29,783 bases of DNA, taken from positions 1-29,783 of the forward strand of contig JAQUWC010000017.1 in NCBI GenBank assembly GCA_028693085.1, in the 5' to 3' direction. Each line of letters opens with the position of its first letter. Positions within the stretch are counted from its first letter, which is position 1. A program made the position numbers and the translations under genes. The notes beneath the pieces are model-generated. The model was not told the origin of the DNA. It did no database searches and was given only the letters and a program-made list of their open reading frames with translations. Below are positions 8,215 through 14,572 of this stretch, in pieces. The stretch comes from UBA5266 sp002411545 (GTDB taxonomy: Bacteria > Bacteroidota > Bacteroidia > Bacteroidales > WCHB1-69).

Positions 8215-8712
8215 ATGATACGCTATATTCAACCCTTATCCGATACGTCTGATTTCACAAAACTCGAAGATGCTTTGTTTGAACATCTGAATGCTGAAAG
8301 CCATTATCATTTTCTGACTTATACACTTATGAAGTTAGATAGACCGCAAATCCGTCATTTAATCCAAACACATAAAGAGGCGGAAATAGATTATGTGGTT
8401 TATGAAGAAGACAATCGGTTTGTAGGCATCGTGGCGTATAAAAGAAATCCGATTCTCGGCTTTGAGGTATATGTGATGGTTGTGGCAAAGCATTTTCAAC
8501 ACAAGGGAATAGGGAAACAATTATTGGAAGCGACTAAACAAGTAGCTATAAAAGAAGGATATAAACAAATAGATGTTTTGGTTTTTGCCGACAACAAAAC
8601 CATGCTTCGTTTGTTGTTAAAATGTGATTATATCATCATAAACATACAACATCATATGCGAGCCGACGGAATGGATATCATCAAACTGCGGAAATATATT
8701 TCATGTGAATAA
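8215..8712 (+). CDS. GNAT family N-acetyltransferase
   Basis: A 165-residue GNAT enzyme, unrelated in detail to the one at 4265. The core strand FEVYVMVVAKHFQHKGIGKQ (about residues 83-102) includes the Q-x-x-G-x-G acetyl-CoA loop, followed by the helix LLEATKQVA and the terminal region FADNKTMLRLLLKCDY. The N-terminus has a longer helical part than usual, containing SHYHFLTYTLMKL. No signal peptide or membrane segment. The next gene, a glycosyltransferase, follows after 15 bp on the same strand, so the two are likely one transcript; acetylation of a sugar amine is possible but not shown. Confidence 0.86.
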   Translation: MIRYIQPLSDTSDFTKLEDALFEHLNAESHYHFLTYTLMKLDRPQIRHLIQTHKEAEIDYVVYEEDNRFVGIVAYKRNPILGFEVYVMVVAKHFQHKGIGKQLLEATKQVAIKEGYKQIDVLVFADNKTMLRLLLKCDYIIINIQHHMRADGMDIIKLRKYISCE

Positions 8713-8727
8713 TTAAAATATATTGCT

Positions 8728-9495
8728 ATGAAAACGAGTATCATTATTTGTACTTATAACGAAGCGAAAACCCTTGCCGGGGTCGTGAAATCCTGTTGTG
8801 AATGTAATCCCGATGCCGAAGTCATCGTAGTGGATGACGGTTCGACCGATGCTACTCCTTCGATCATGCAATCCTTGGTTGAAACCTATTCTTTCCGTTA
8901 TGAACGTTTACCCGAAAATAAAGGTAAGAGCTGGGCTATGGTGCATGGCGTAGAAATATCGTCGAATGAAATTATTCTCTTTTTCGATGCCGATGTGTCG
9001 CATATCAAAGCCGAACATTTTACAAGTTTATTAAAACCCATCCTTGAAAATAAAGCCGATATGGTATTGGGTCAACCCTCCGAAACCTTGATTGATTACC
9101 GCGTAAATCCGTTTAAAGCCTTAACCGGCGAACGGGCTCTTTGGAAAAAAGATATTCTTTCCATACTAGAAGACATCAGAACCATACGTTTCGGAGTGGA
9201 AACCTTCATTAATTTATATTATCAAGCCAAAGGTAAGAAAATTAAATATGTATTGCTCAAAGGATTGCTTCATCCCACCAAATACCAAAAAACCACTCCT
9301 TTGAAAGCCACCAAGGAATTCCTGAAAGAAGGCACCGAAATAGCCATGGCCTTGTTTAAAAACCACGATTTGATCAATCAGCGCATTGAGCTTTTGTTTG
9401 ACAAAACGAACCAGAGAGCTTTACAAAAACTGAATCTTTTGCAACAAGAAATCAATAAAACCCTCAGCGAGTTGAAAAAGAAGATTGATTTGTAA
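8728..9495 (+). CDS. Family 2 glycosyltransferase
   Basis: A 255-residue GT-A fold transferase that would move a sugar from a nucleotide-sugar donor. The N-terminus shows the family hallmarks: SIIICTYNEAKTL (about 4-16), EVIVVDDGSTDATPSIM (about 31-47) and the metal-binding FFDADVSH (about 86-93). The middle holds KALTGERALWKKDIL, in the position where family members bind the acceptor. There are no membrane segments, so it is cytosolic or peripheral. The C-terminal 60 residues are helical and charged (LLFDKTNQRALQKLNLL and on), possibly a coiled coil. It resembles dolichyl-phosphate-mannose-synthase-type GT2 proteins, but donor and acceptor are unknown. Co-transcribed with the preceding acetyltransferase. 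Confidence 0.87.
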   Translation: MKTSIIICTYNEAKTLAGVVKSCCECNPDAEVIVVDDGSTDATPSIMQSLVETYSFRYERLPENKGKSWAMVHGVEISSNEIILFFDADVSHIKAEHFTSLLKPILENKADMVLGQPSETLIDYRVNPFKALTGERALWKKDILSILEDIRTIRFGVETFINLYYQAKGKKIKYVLLKGLLHPTKYQKTTPLKATKEFLKEGTEIAMALFKNHDLINQRIELLFDKTNQRALQKLNLLQQEINKTLSELKKKIDL

Positions 9496-9591
9496 AACAA
9501 AATTATAACAACATCGGAACGTAGGTTTTCTTACATCAAGGATGTGATTTTACGCTTATTTCTACATATTTCGGGTGTCGCAAATATAAAT

Positions 9592-9619
9592 GTAGAGACA
9601 TTGCATGCAACGTCTCTAC
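9592..9619. repeat. 28-bp near-perfect palindrome (GTAGAGAC...GTCTCTAC)
   Basis: Arms GTAGAGACA and CGTCTCTAC flank TTGCATGCAA, itself a palindrome; there is one mismatch over the whole element. Located 97 bp after the glycosyltransferase stop, where it could fold as a hairpin in the transcript. I recall closely similar dispersed palindromes in other bacteria, including cyanobacteria. Confidence 0.75.
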
Positions 9620-9664
9620 GGATGTAACATGTAATTTATTAAAAGATAATTTCCTATAAAACTA

Positions 9665-9699
9665 CATTCCGTAGGAATGAATCGCTCGGTAGAAAATGC
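9665..9699. repeat. Single palindromic repeat unit, same family as copies A and B
   Basis: ACATTCCGTAGGAATG followed by AATCGCTCGGTAG and AAAATGC: identical over more than 30 bases to the third palindrome of copy B (4047-4081). It ends 5 bp before the SUMF1-domain gene's final stop codon. Confidence 0.75.
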
Positions 9700-9704
9700 T
9701 ATTA

Positions 9705-10556
9705 TTATTTACTGTCAGAAACCACACGAAAGCCCATAGTGTAGCCGCTTCCCTCCGGTTCGGTAGGGCTGCGATACGCACACTGACAAAAGAGAGCAAC
9801 GCTAGCCCAGCTACCACCACGGCGCACCCGGTTCGTCCCGGACGCAGGTCATTTAGGATTTGTTTGTGCATCGCTTGGATATGTTCCGTACCAATCACTA
9901 CACCATTCATACACATTACCGTGCATATCGTATAAACCCCAGGCATTGGGAGCAAAACTGCCTACCAGCATTGGTTTGTCTCTATTTACTCCCTTTCTAC
10001 AACCCTCCATGGGGATATTTCCATTATAATTGGCTTGTTTGGCACTTAAACAAATGCCTGTATTAAAATGGGTGGTAGTTTCCGCTCGGCACGCATATTC
10101 CCATTCAGCCTCAGTAGGTAGGCGGCAATCCATGTAGGCAGCAAATTCCGTGGCTCCATACCAGGTAACCAATATCACAGGGTGGTTTTCATAGCCCAAA
10201 ACCGGAACCCATTGCCCATTGACAAAATGCAAACCCCAATCATGATCGCCATTACTTTCATAAATTAATACTTGTGTAGGATATGCTCCTGCCGCATATT
10301 TCCCATCACCGCCAATGTGTTTGGCATTCAAAAAGGCGGCATATTCGGTATTGGTGATTTCATACTTGCTCATTTTAAATGCACTCAATGTTACCTGATG
10401 GGGGATTTCAGCAACTTGTCCTTTTGCTTGCTCTAAGGGGCTTCCCATGGTAAAAGTGCCGGCAGGTATGGATACCCAGTCTATGCCAGGCTTGGTTTGT
10501 CCACCTGCATTCAAACTAAATGTGATTACTAATAGAGAGAAAATGTATTTATTCAT
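9705..10556 (-). pseudogene. Secreted SUMF1/FGE-sulfatase-domain protein interrupted by an in-frame TGA
   Basis: Reads as a signal peptide (residues 1-19) plus a formylglycine-generating-enzyme-like (SUMF1, C-type-lectin-like) domain: WVSIPAGTFTMGSP, YEITNTEYAAFLNA, HPVILVTWYGATEFAAY, CRLPTEAEWEYACRA, WGLYDMHGNVYEWCSDWYG. After ...DAQTNPK comes TGA (minus strand, 9849-9851), but the same frame continues without shift for 47 codons through the expected domain ending RVRRGGSW and GYTMGFRVVSDSK to a TAA at 9705-9707. A glycine is usual where the stop lies, so one G-to-T change explains it. In the ending, the first of the two catalytic FGE cysteines is serine (GGSWASVALLC), so even an intact copy would not be a true FGE. 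It may be a recent pseudogene, an assembly error or a readthrough gene. Confidence 0.85.
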
Positions 10557-10570
10557 GATTGTTTTTTTTA

Positions 10571-10578
10571 CAAAAATA
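10571..10578 (-). promoter_or_regulatory. Bacteroidota -7 box before the SUMF1-domain gene
   Basis: Minus strand TATTTTTG followed by T, 15 bp upstream of the ATG at 10556. Its survival suggests that the gene was disrupted recently or is still expressed. Confidence 0.45.
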
Positions 10579-10654
10579 GTTTTTTTTTAATTACAAGCGG
10601 GAAAAGGATTTATTTAAAAAAAAGAGGAGAGGGAAAGAATCAATTAAAAATAAA

Positions 10655-10804
10655 GTCGCAGGTCGCAAGACAACGCACTGAAAAACAGATGAAAGATAAG
10701 GCGTTCGGAGTGCCGTGTGCCGAGAGATTTTTCGTTCCGAAAAAATCAGATTTTGCAATAAAGATTAAAGCTTCAAACTTCGTAATCGTCTTGCGACCTG
10801 CGAC
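10655..10804. repeat. 17-bp perfect inverted repeat with 116-bp interior
   Basis: GTCGCAGGTCGCAAGAC at 10655-10671 is exactly complementary to 10788-10804. The interior has an 81-codon open frame (10689-10934, overrunning the right arm) with no recognisable domain, which I do not call. Could be a miniature element or a long hairpin. No transposase-like target duplication is evident. Confidence 0.7.
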
Positions 10805-10967
10805 TAGTAAAATACTTTTCTTCCGGCTTTCCGGGTTTAATTTTTCGATTAATTTTCCTTTTAGTGTCGTAATTATGATTTTTTTAAGCTTAAAATATAT
10901 GTTTTTCGTCGTAAAATTATGTTTAAAACATTGAAAATATATGAATTTTGAATGGTTTTTCGTGACA

Positions 10968-10998
10968 AAAATAAGTAATCAGTGATTTGGATTCACCC
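10968..10998 (+). repeat. Short repeat sharing an 18-bp identity with 3631-3661
   Basis: Contains AGTGATTTGGATTCACCC at 10981-10998, identical to 3644-3661, again preceded by an AAGTAA stretch. Role unknown. Confidence 0.55.
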
Positions 10999-11145
10999 CC
11001 CTGAGTTAGTCTGTTAAAGGACATATGGGACACGAACGACTGAAATATAAGTGCTTGCGGGGTGTACTTAATGTTGTTTTAGTTCTTATTGCTAATTTGA
11101 TAAAAACCATTTAATATTTAAAATTCTTTGTTTAATTAAGATATC

Positions 11146-11213
11146 GCCCCTACGGGGCTTATGGATGGAGGAGGAGAATTTTACGTTCTACCAAGATGTC
11201 GTCCCTACGGGAC
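11146..11213. repeat. Two CCTACGGG palindromic units
   Basis: Unit 1: GCCCCTACGGGGC (11146-11158). Unit 2: TTCTACCAAGATGTCGTCC followed by CTACGGGAC (11186-11213). On the reverse strand, the third palindrome of copies A and B reads TTCTACCGAGCGATTCATTC followed by CTACGGAATG, so the two types share a TCTACC(G/A)AG lead and a CCTACGG core: one repeat family with variable arms. Confidence 0.7.
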
Positions 11214-11424
11214 TTATAAATGGTGTGGGAGCGTTTTTGTTCTGTGATAATTCGTGTTAATCCGTGGGCAAAGAAGAGATCAATTAAAAATTAAGAATTA
11301 AAAATTAAACTTGATACAATGCACTGAGAAACTGAAAAACTGATAGCCGAAAGCTTTTTTAAACTGAAAACTACTTTTCACTTTTCACTCTTTTGTCCGT
11401 TTGTCGCATTGTCGAAATCAGTAA

Positions 11425-11571
11425 GAAACCCAAAGCATGGCAGAATATTTTACTATGGCTTTTAGAGCAGCACCAAAGGCAAGTATTATTGGCAGTACAA
11501 CCATACAAGGCATACGCGAAGGAAGGGATGAAGTGTTGGGGAAAGCAATAGAGGTTATTAATAGGAAATAA
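11425..11571 (+). pseudogene. Relic of an S41 (C-terminal processing) peptidase
   Basis: Reading from 11425 the frame gives ETQSMAEYFTMAFRAAPKAS, then IIGSTTIQGIREGRDEV, then LGKAIEVINRK and TAA. In S41 peptidases the first part lies just after the catalytic serine region (T-Q-S-x-A-E-Y), and G-I-R-x-G-R-D-E-x-L-x-K-A-I is the domain's C-terminus. About 50 residues that normally sit between GSTT and the GIREGRDE motif are absent, and everything upstream, including the catalytic serine, is missing (TAA at 11422-11424). So this is a fragment with an internal deletion, not a functional gene. It ends 6 bp from the convergent OmpA-domain gene. Confidence 0.75.
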
Positions 11572-11577
11572 TGTTTC

Positions 11578-12867
11578 CTACATTTTAATAAACTCCACCC
11601 TTCTGTTTTTGGCTTTACCTTCGGTAGTGGTGTTAGGGGCGAGGGCCTGGGTTTCACCTTTACCATCGGTTTGCATGCGGTCTGCAGCTATGCCGAATTC
11701 TTTCACCAAGGTGTTTTTAACATTCATGGCTCGACGTTTAGATAAGTCAAGGTTTAAAGCATCATTGCCATCGCTGTCGGTATGTCCGACTATTTGAATT
11801 TTTACGTTTGGATTTTCGTTTAATACGTTGGCAATTTCTTTTAAGGAACCGTAGGATTCCGGTTTAACAACATCTTTACCACTGTCAAAATAAATGCCGT
11901 AAGAAATGATTTTACCTTCCGTTAATAATTTGCTACGCATATCAGGGGATGCAGTAGTGATTTTCAGATTAGTAATCATAGGAAAACTCTTGGCATCCCA
12001 TCCTGAAAAAAGTATCTTGTTGAATTTTGTATCTGTATATATATTGGTTGGTACATCCAATACTTTTGCTCCTTTGTGATAAATTCTTACTCTTCTTTTT
12101 TGAATCCATATGATTACATGATTCACTTCTTCCAAGATTACAGGATTTGTCACACTTTGTCCGGTAAGCCAATTGGCATCATTTTCATTATAATATCCTT
12201 TGGTTTCCCATCCATCTATTTTGAGCGTAATATGCAGTCCTTTTAATCCGGGATATAAATCATCGTTGATTTCTTTTGGATTTTCGGGGTTTTCTTGATA
12301 TAAGGATAAGGTAATTCCATGAGTGTATTCGGCATCGGGAATGATATCAAATTCAACAATAAAATTATCCGGAAAGTTTATTGTTTTTGAATAGCAATAT
12401 ACAGCATCATCTCCATTCATATGAAACCATTTGCCTTCTGCTATATTCACATTTTTTACTTCACCACTACCATTCGATGTCCATAAGGCCGGAAAATCGC
12501 CGATGGCATCTTGCGAAAAATCTTCAAAGAACAGAATTTGATCACCGGGAATAAAATCGTATTTGGTATAAGACTCCAATTTGGGCTTTACTTGGCTTTG
12601 GCTGGCTTTATTATTGTTAGTTGCTGATTCAGATTCATCTGTTTCTTCATTTGCTTCTTGTTCTTCTTCTTTAGCTTCTTCTTGATTTTCATTAAAAATG
12701 ATATCCAAACTTTCATCTATTTTTTCATCTAACTTTTGTTCTACTCGTTCTTCCGTTTTTTGTTTAATTTTGGCTCGTATATCAATTTGAGCAAAGGAAG
12801 TAAGGATGGTAGAAAACAGAAAAAGCAGTAAGCACAATGCGTTGATAAAAGGTAAATGTGTTTTCAT
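11578..12867 (-). CDS. OmpA family outer-membrane/peptidoglycan-binding protein
   Basis: A 429-residue exported protein. Residues 1-26 are a signal peptide (hydrophobic, ending SFAQ). Residues 30-90 are a highly charged, probably coiled-coil stretch rich in Glu and Lys (KIKQKTEERVEQKLDEKIDE, then an acidic run). Residues about 105-300 look like a beta-rich concanavalin/LamG-type domain (LFFEDFSQDAIGDFPALW, FIVEFDIIPD, IWIQKRRVRIYHKGAKVLDV). The last 115 residues are an OmpA C-terminal domain: GIYFDSGKDVVKPESYGSLK, IVGHTDSDGNDALNLDLSKR, then GKGETQALAPN and AKNRRVEFIKM. The OmpA part should hold peptidoglycan in the periplasm. There is no N-terminal beta-barrel. Monocistronic, with a -7 box at 12923-12930. 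Confidence 0.88.
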   Translation of the reverse strand: MKTHLPFINALCLLLFLFSTILTSFAQIDIRAKIKQKTEERVEQKLDEKIDESLDIIFNENQEEAKEEEQEANEETDESESATNNNKASQSQVKPKLESYTKYDFIPGDQILFFEDFSQDAIGDFPALWTSNGSGEVKNVNIAEGKWFHMNGDDAVYCYSKTINFPDNFIVEFDIIPDAEYTHGITLSLYQENPENPKEINDDLYPGLKGLHITLKIDGWETKGYYNENDANWLTGQSVTNPVILEEVNHVIIWIQKRRVRIYHKGAKVLDVPTNIYTDTKFNKILFSGWDAKSFPMITNLKITTASPDMRSKLLTEGKIISYGIYFDSGKDVVKPESYGSLKEIANVLNENPNVKIQIVGHTDSDGNDALNLDLSKRRAMNVKNTLVKEFGIAADRMQTDGKGETQALAPNTTTEGKAKNRRVEFIKM

Positions 12868-12922
12868 AAATATAAGATTTATAATGCTTTGAAATTAATG
12901 TATTGATCTTTATAATTGTATG

Positions 12923-12930
12923 CAAAGCTA
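12923..12930 (-). promoter_or_regulatory. Bacteroidota -7 box before the OmpA-domain gene
   Basis: Minus strand TAGCTTTG followed by C, 55 bp upstream of the ATG at 12867. Confidence 0.5.
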
Positions 12931-13380
12931 TATAAAATTTCAATAAATAGTATATACTGTACAAGTAACTTTTAATTTATTCTTAGTGTATGTTTTATAA
13001 GTGAATAAAATTCCATTTATTTTGTAACAAATTGAAGTCGATTTTTAACTCCTTTTTTACATTAAAAATCAGTATCAATCTGTATGTAACGGATTGAATT
13101 GAAGAATTTATAACCAATCGCATTAATATATATCCTTCATTAAGGATTTTATATATAAATTAAAAAAAATATAAAAAAAACAAATGAGATTATTTTTCAT
13201 GAAAAATAAAATTTTTCAAGGCAAGTACATAAAGAGAAAATGCCGTAAAAAGCTAAGATTTTCAGGGCATATTTTAAGTGGAAATGCTTATTTTTAAAAT
13301 TATTAGATTGATATTCTAAGTATTATATTAGAATGCTAAAAAAAAAGGAATTTAAGTCCTGAAAAATGAAAAATAATTAC
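12931..13380. other. AT-rich spacer between divergent genes
   Basis: No coding signal and no strong hairpin. Long A/T runs (for example 13160-13200). It separates the OmpA gene from the hydrogen module and may hold upstream regulatory sites of the latter, but I can identify none. Confidence 0.5.
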
Positions 13381-13388
13381 TAATTTTG
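13381..13388 (+). promoter_or_regulatory. Bacteroidota -7 box before the first receiver gene
   Basis: TAATTTTG followed by C, 61 bp before the ATG at 13450. Clearest promoter candidate upstream of the hydrogen module. Confidence 0.55.
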
Positions 13389-13449
13389 CACAGAAAAATT
13401 CTTATGGTAAGAATTGATTAAATATATAATACAACGCAAAAAAAGAGAT

Positions 13450-13947
13450 ATGGCCACAAAAAAAATTTTGATAATCGACGATGACATTGATGTTATCACC
13501 ATAGTAGAAACTATTTTGAAAAAAGAGGGATTTGAAGTAATCTCTGCCAGTAATAAAATAGAAGGTATGAAAAAAATTCGGGAAGAGAAACCCGACTTAG
13601 CCATTCTGGATGTGATGATGACGACCCATTACGAAGGTTTTGAGTTAGCAAAAGAAATAACAGATGATCCTGAATTAAGAAAAATGCCATTTTTGATGCA
13701 GACATCTATTGATATTTTAACCACTACCAAACCTGATGTTCAGGCAATGGCTCGTGAGTTTCGTAAAAATCCCGGATTTAAAGATCTACATGTGATTTTA
13801 GTAAAAGATATCAATTCAGGAAAGGCCGGTATTGATTATTTATCAGAAAAAGGAGAATCCATATGGTTTCCGGTTCATGGTTTTGTGAGAAAACCTGTTG
13901 ACGGCAAAAAAATCCTACATGAAATTAATAGGATTTTAAATATATAA
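13450..13947 (+). CDS. Stand-alone response regulator (receiver only), hydrogenase-linked subtype
   Basis: A 165-residue receiver domain with no output domain. I chose the ATG at 13450, giving MATKKILIIDDDIDV, over an upstream TTG. The acidic pocket is IDDD (9-12), the phospho-acceptor Asp54 in AILDVMM, and the conserved lysine in FVRKPVD. Between the Thr/Ser of strand 4 (MQTSID) and that lysine there is an unusually long insertion of about 60 residues containing ESIWFPVHGF. The receiver at 20265 has a shorter insertion with a matching W (EKSWIKADLYLEKG), so the two belong to one subtype. It precedes the hydrogenase genes by 160 bp and probably accepts phosphate from the hydrogenase-kinase at 18264. 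Without an output domain it must act through protein contact or as a relay. Confidence 0.85.
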   Translation: MATKKILIIDDDIDVITIVETILKKEGFEVISASNKIEGMKKIREEKPDLAILDVMMTTHYEGFELAKEITDDPELRKMPFLMQTSIDILTTTKPDVQAMAREFRKNPGFKDLHVILVKDINSGKAGIDYLSEKGESIWFPVHGFVRKPVDGKKILHEINRILNI

Positions 13948-14027
13948 TACATTTCTGAGGTCAATTTTTACCTGTTTCATAGCATATAATTATGTTATGA
14001 ATAGGTATTTGCGTGTTTTAATATAGT

Positions 14028-14045
14028 ATCCATTGAAAGATGGAT
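14028..14045 (+). terminator. Weak stem-loop after the first receiver gene
   Basis: ATCCAT, 6-base loop, ATGGAT, then a T-rich stretch (GTTTTGTTT). The stem is short; it may attenuate rather than end transcription before the hydrogenase genes. Confidence 0.3.
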
Positions 14046-14106
14046 GTTTTGTTTGGGAAAAAATAATTGTTTATAAAAAATTAATTAATATAATAATCAA
14101 TAAAAT

Positions 14107-14571
14107 ATGGGAAAATCAATAGAGAGCATATTGAAAAAATATGACAATTGTAGCAGGGATTCTTTGATTTCTCTCCTTCAAGAGATTCAAGAAAATGAGG
14201 GATTTTTATCGGAAGAAGCCATAGTAAAAACAGGGAAGAAGTTGAAAATACCAACCAGTAAAATTTACGGAGTAGCAACTTTTTACAATCAATTTCGTTT
14301 CGAACCGACCGGGAAATACCATGTGATGGTATGTCGAGGTACGGCTTGTCATGTCTTAGGTTCTTTAACCGTACTTCAAGAGTTGGAGAAAGTATTGAAG
14401 ATAAAAGCCGGACAAACGACTCGCGATGGTTTGTTTAGTATTGAAGTCGTTGCTTGCATGGGTGCTTGCGGATTAGCACCGGTGATTAACATTAACGGAA
14501 GCTTCTACGCAAACGTAACAGCAGAAAGTATTAAAGAAATTATTGAATCTTACCGAAAAAAAGAAGAATAA
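14107..14571 (+). CDS. hndA: NuoE-like [2Fe-2S] subunit of trimeric [FeFe] hydrogenase
   Basis: A 154-residue thioredoxin-like ferredoxin subunit (HndA/HydC/NuoE family). It passes electrons between the flavin subunit and the hydrogenase in NAD(P)-linked, often electron-bifurcating complexes. All four [2Fe-2S] ligands are visible: C76 and C81 in CRGTACH, C117 and C121 in CMGAC. The N-terminal helical bundle (LLQEIQENEGFLSEEAI, KIYGVATFYNQF) is typical. The stop codon is one base from the next gene's ATG, so it is coupled to the NuoF-like gene. Compare the paralogue at 25003-25455, which has lost three of these cysteines. Confidence 0.93.
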   Translation: MGKSIESILKKYDNCSRDSLISLLQEIQENEGFLSEEAIVKTGKKLKIPTSKIYGVATFYNQFRFEPTGKYHVMVCRGTACHVLGSLTVLQELEKVLKIKAGQTTRDGLFSIEVVACMGACGLAPVININGSFYANVTAESIKEIIESYRKKEE

Positions 14572-14572
14572 C

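Larger units (their letters stand above)
10805..11424. other. Non-coding spacer with repeat relics
   Basis: No convincing gene. It contains the second AGTGATTTGGATTCACCC repeat (10981-10998), two CCTACGGG palindromes (11146-11158 and 11186-11213), a degenerate AATTCGTGTTAATCCGTGGG phrase near 11250-11269, and AT-rich sequence. Confidence 0.65.

Noticed and set aside
9849..9851. TGA as a selenocysteine codon in the SUMF1-domain gene
   Set aside because: The family has glycine, not cysteine, here, and I see no SECIS-like hairpin right after the codon.
10689..10934. 81-codon plus-strand open frame
   Set aside because: No domain, no promoter or ribosome-binding signal, and it runs across one arm of an inverted repeat in a decayed spacer; the composition looks like chance.
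13414..13449. Upstream TTG start extending the first receiver
   Set aside because: Receivers begin just before the first beta strand; ATG at 13450 gives the normal MATKKILIIDDD start, and the extra residues are low-complexity.
14028..14045. Riboswitch between the receiver and hndA
   Set aside because: Only one short hairpin is visible; no known aptamer motif.
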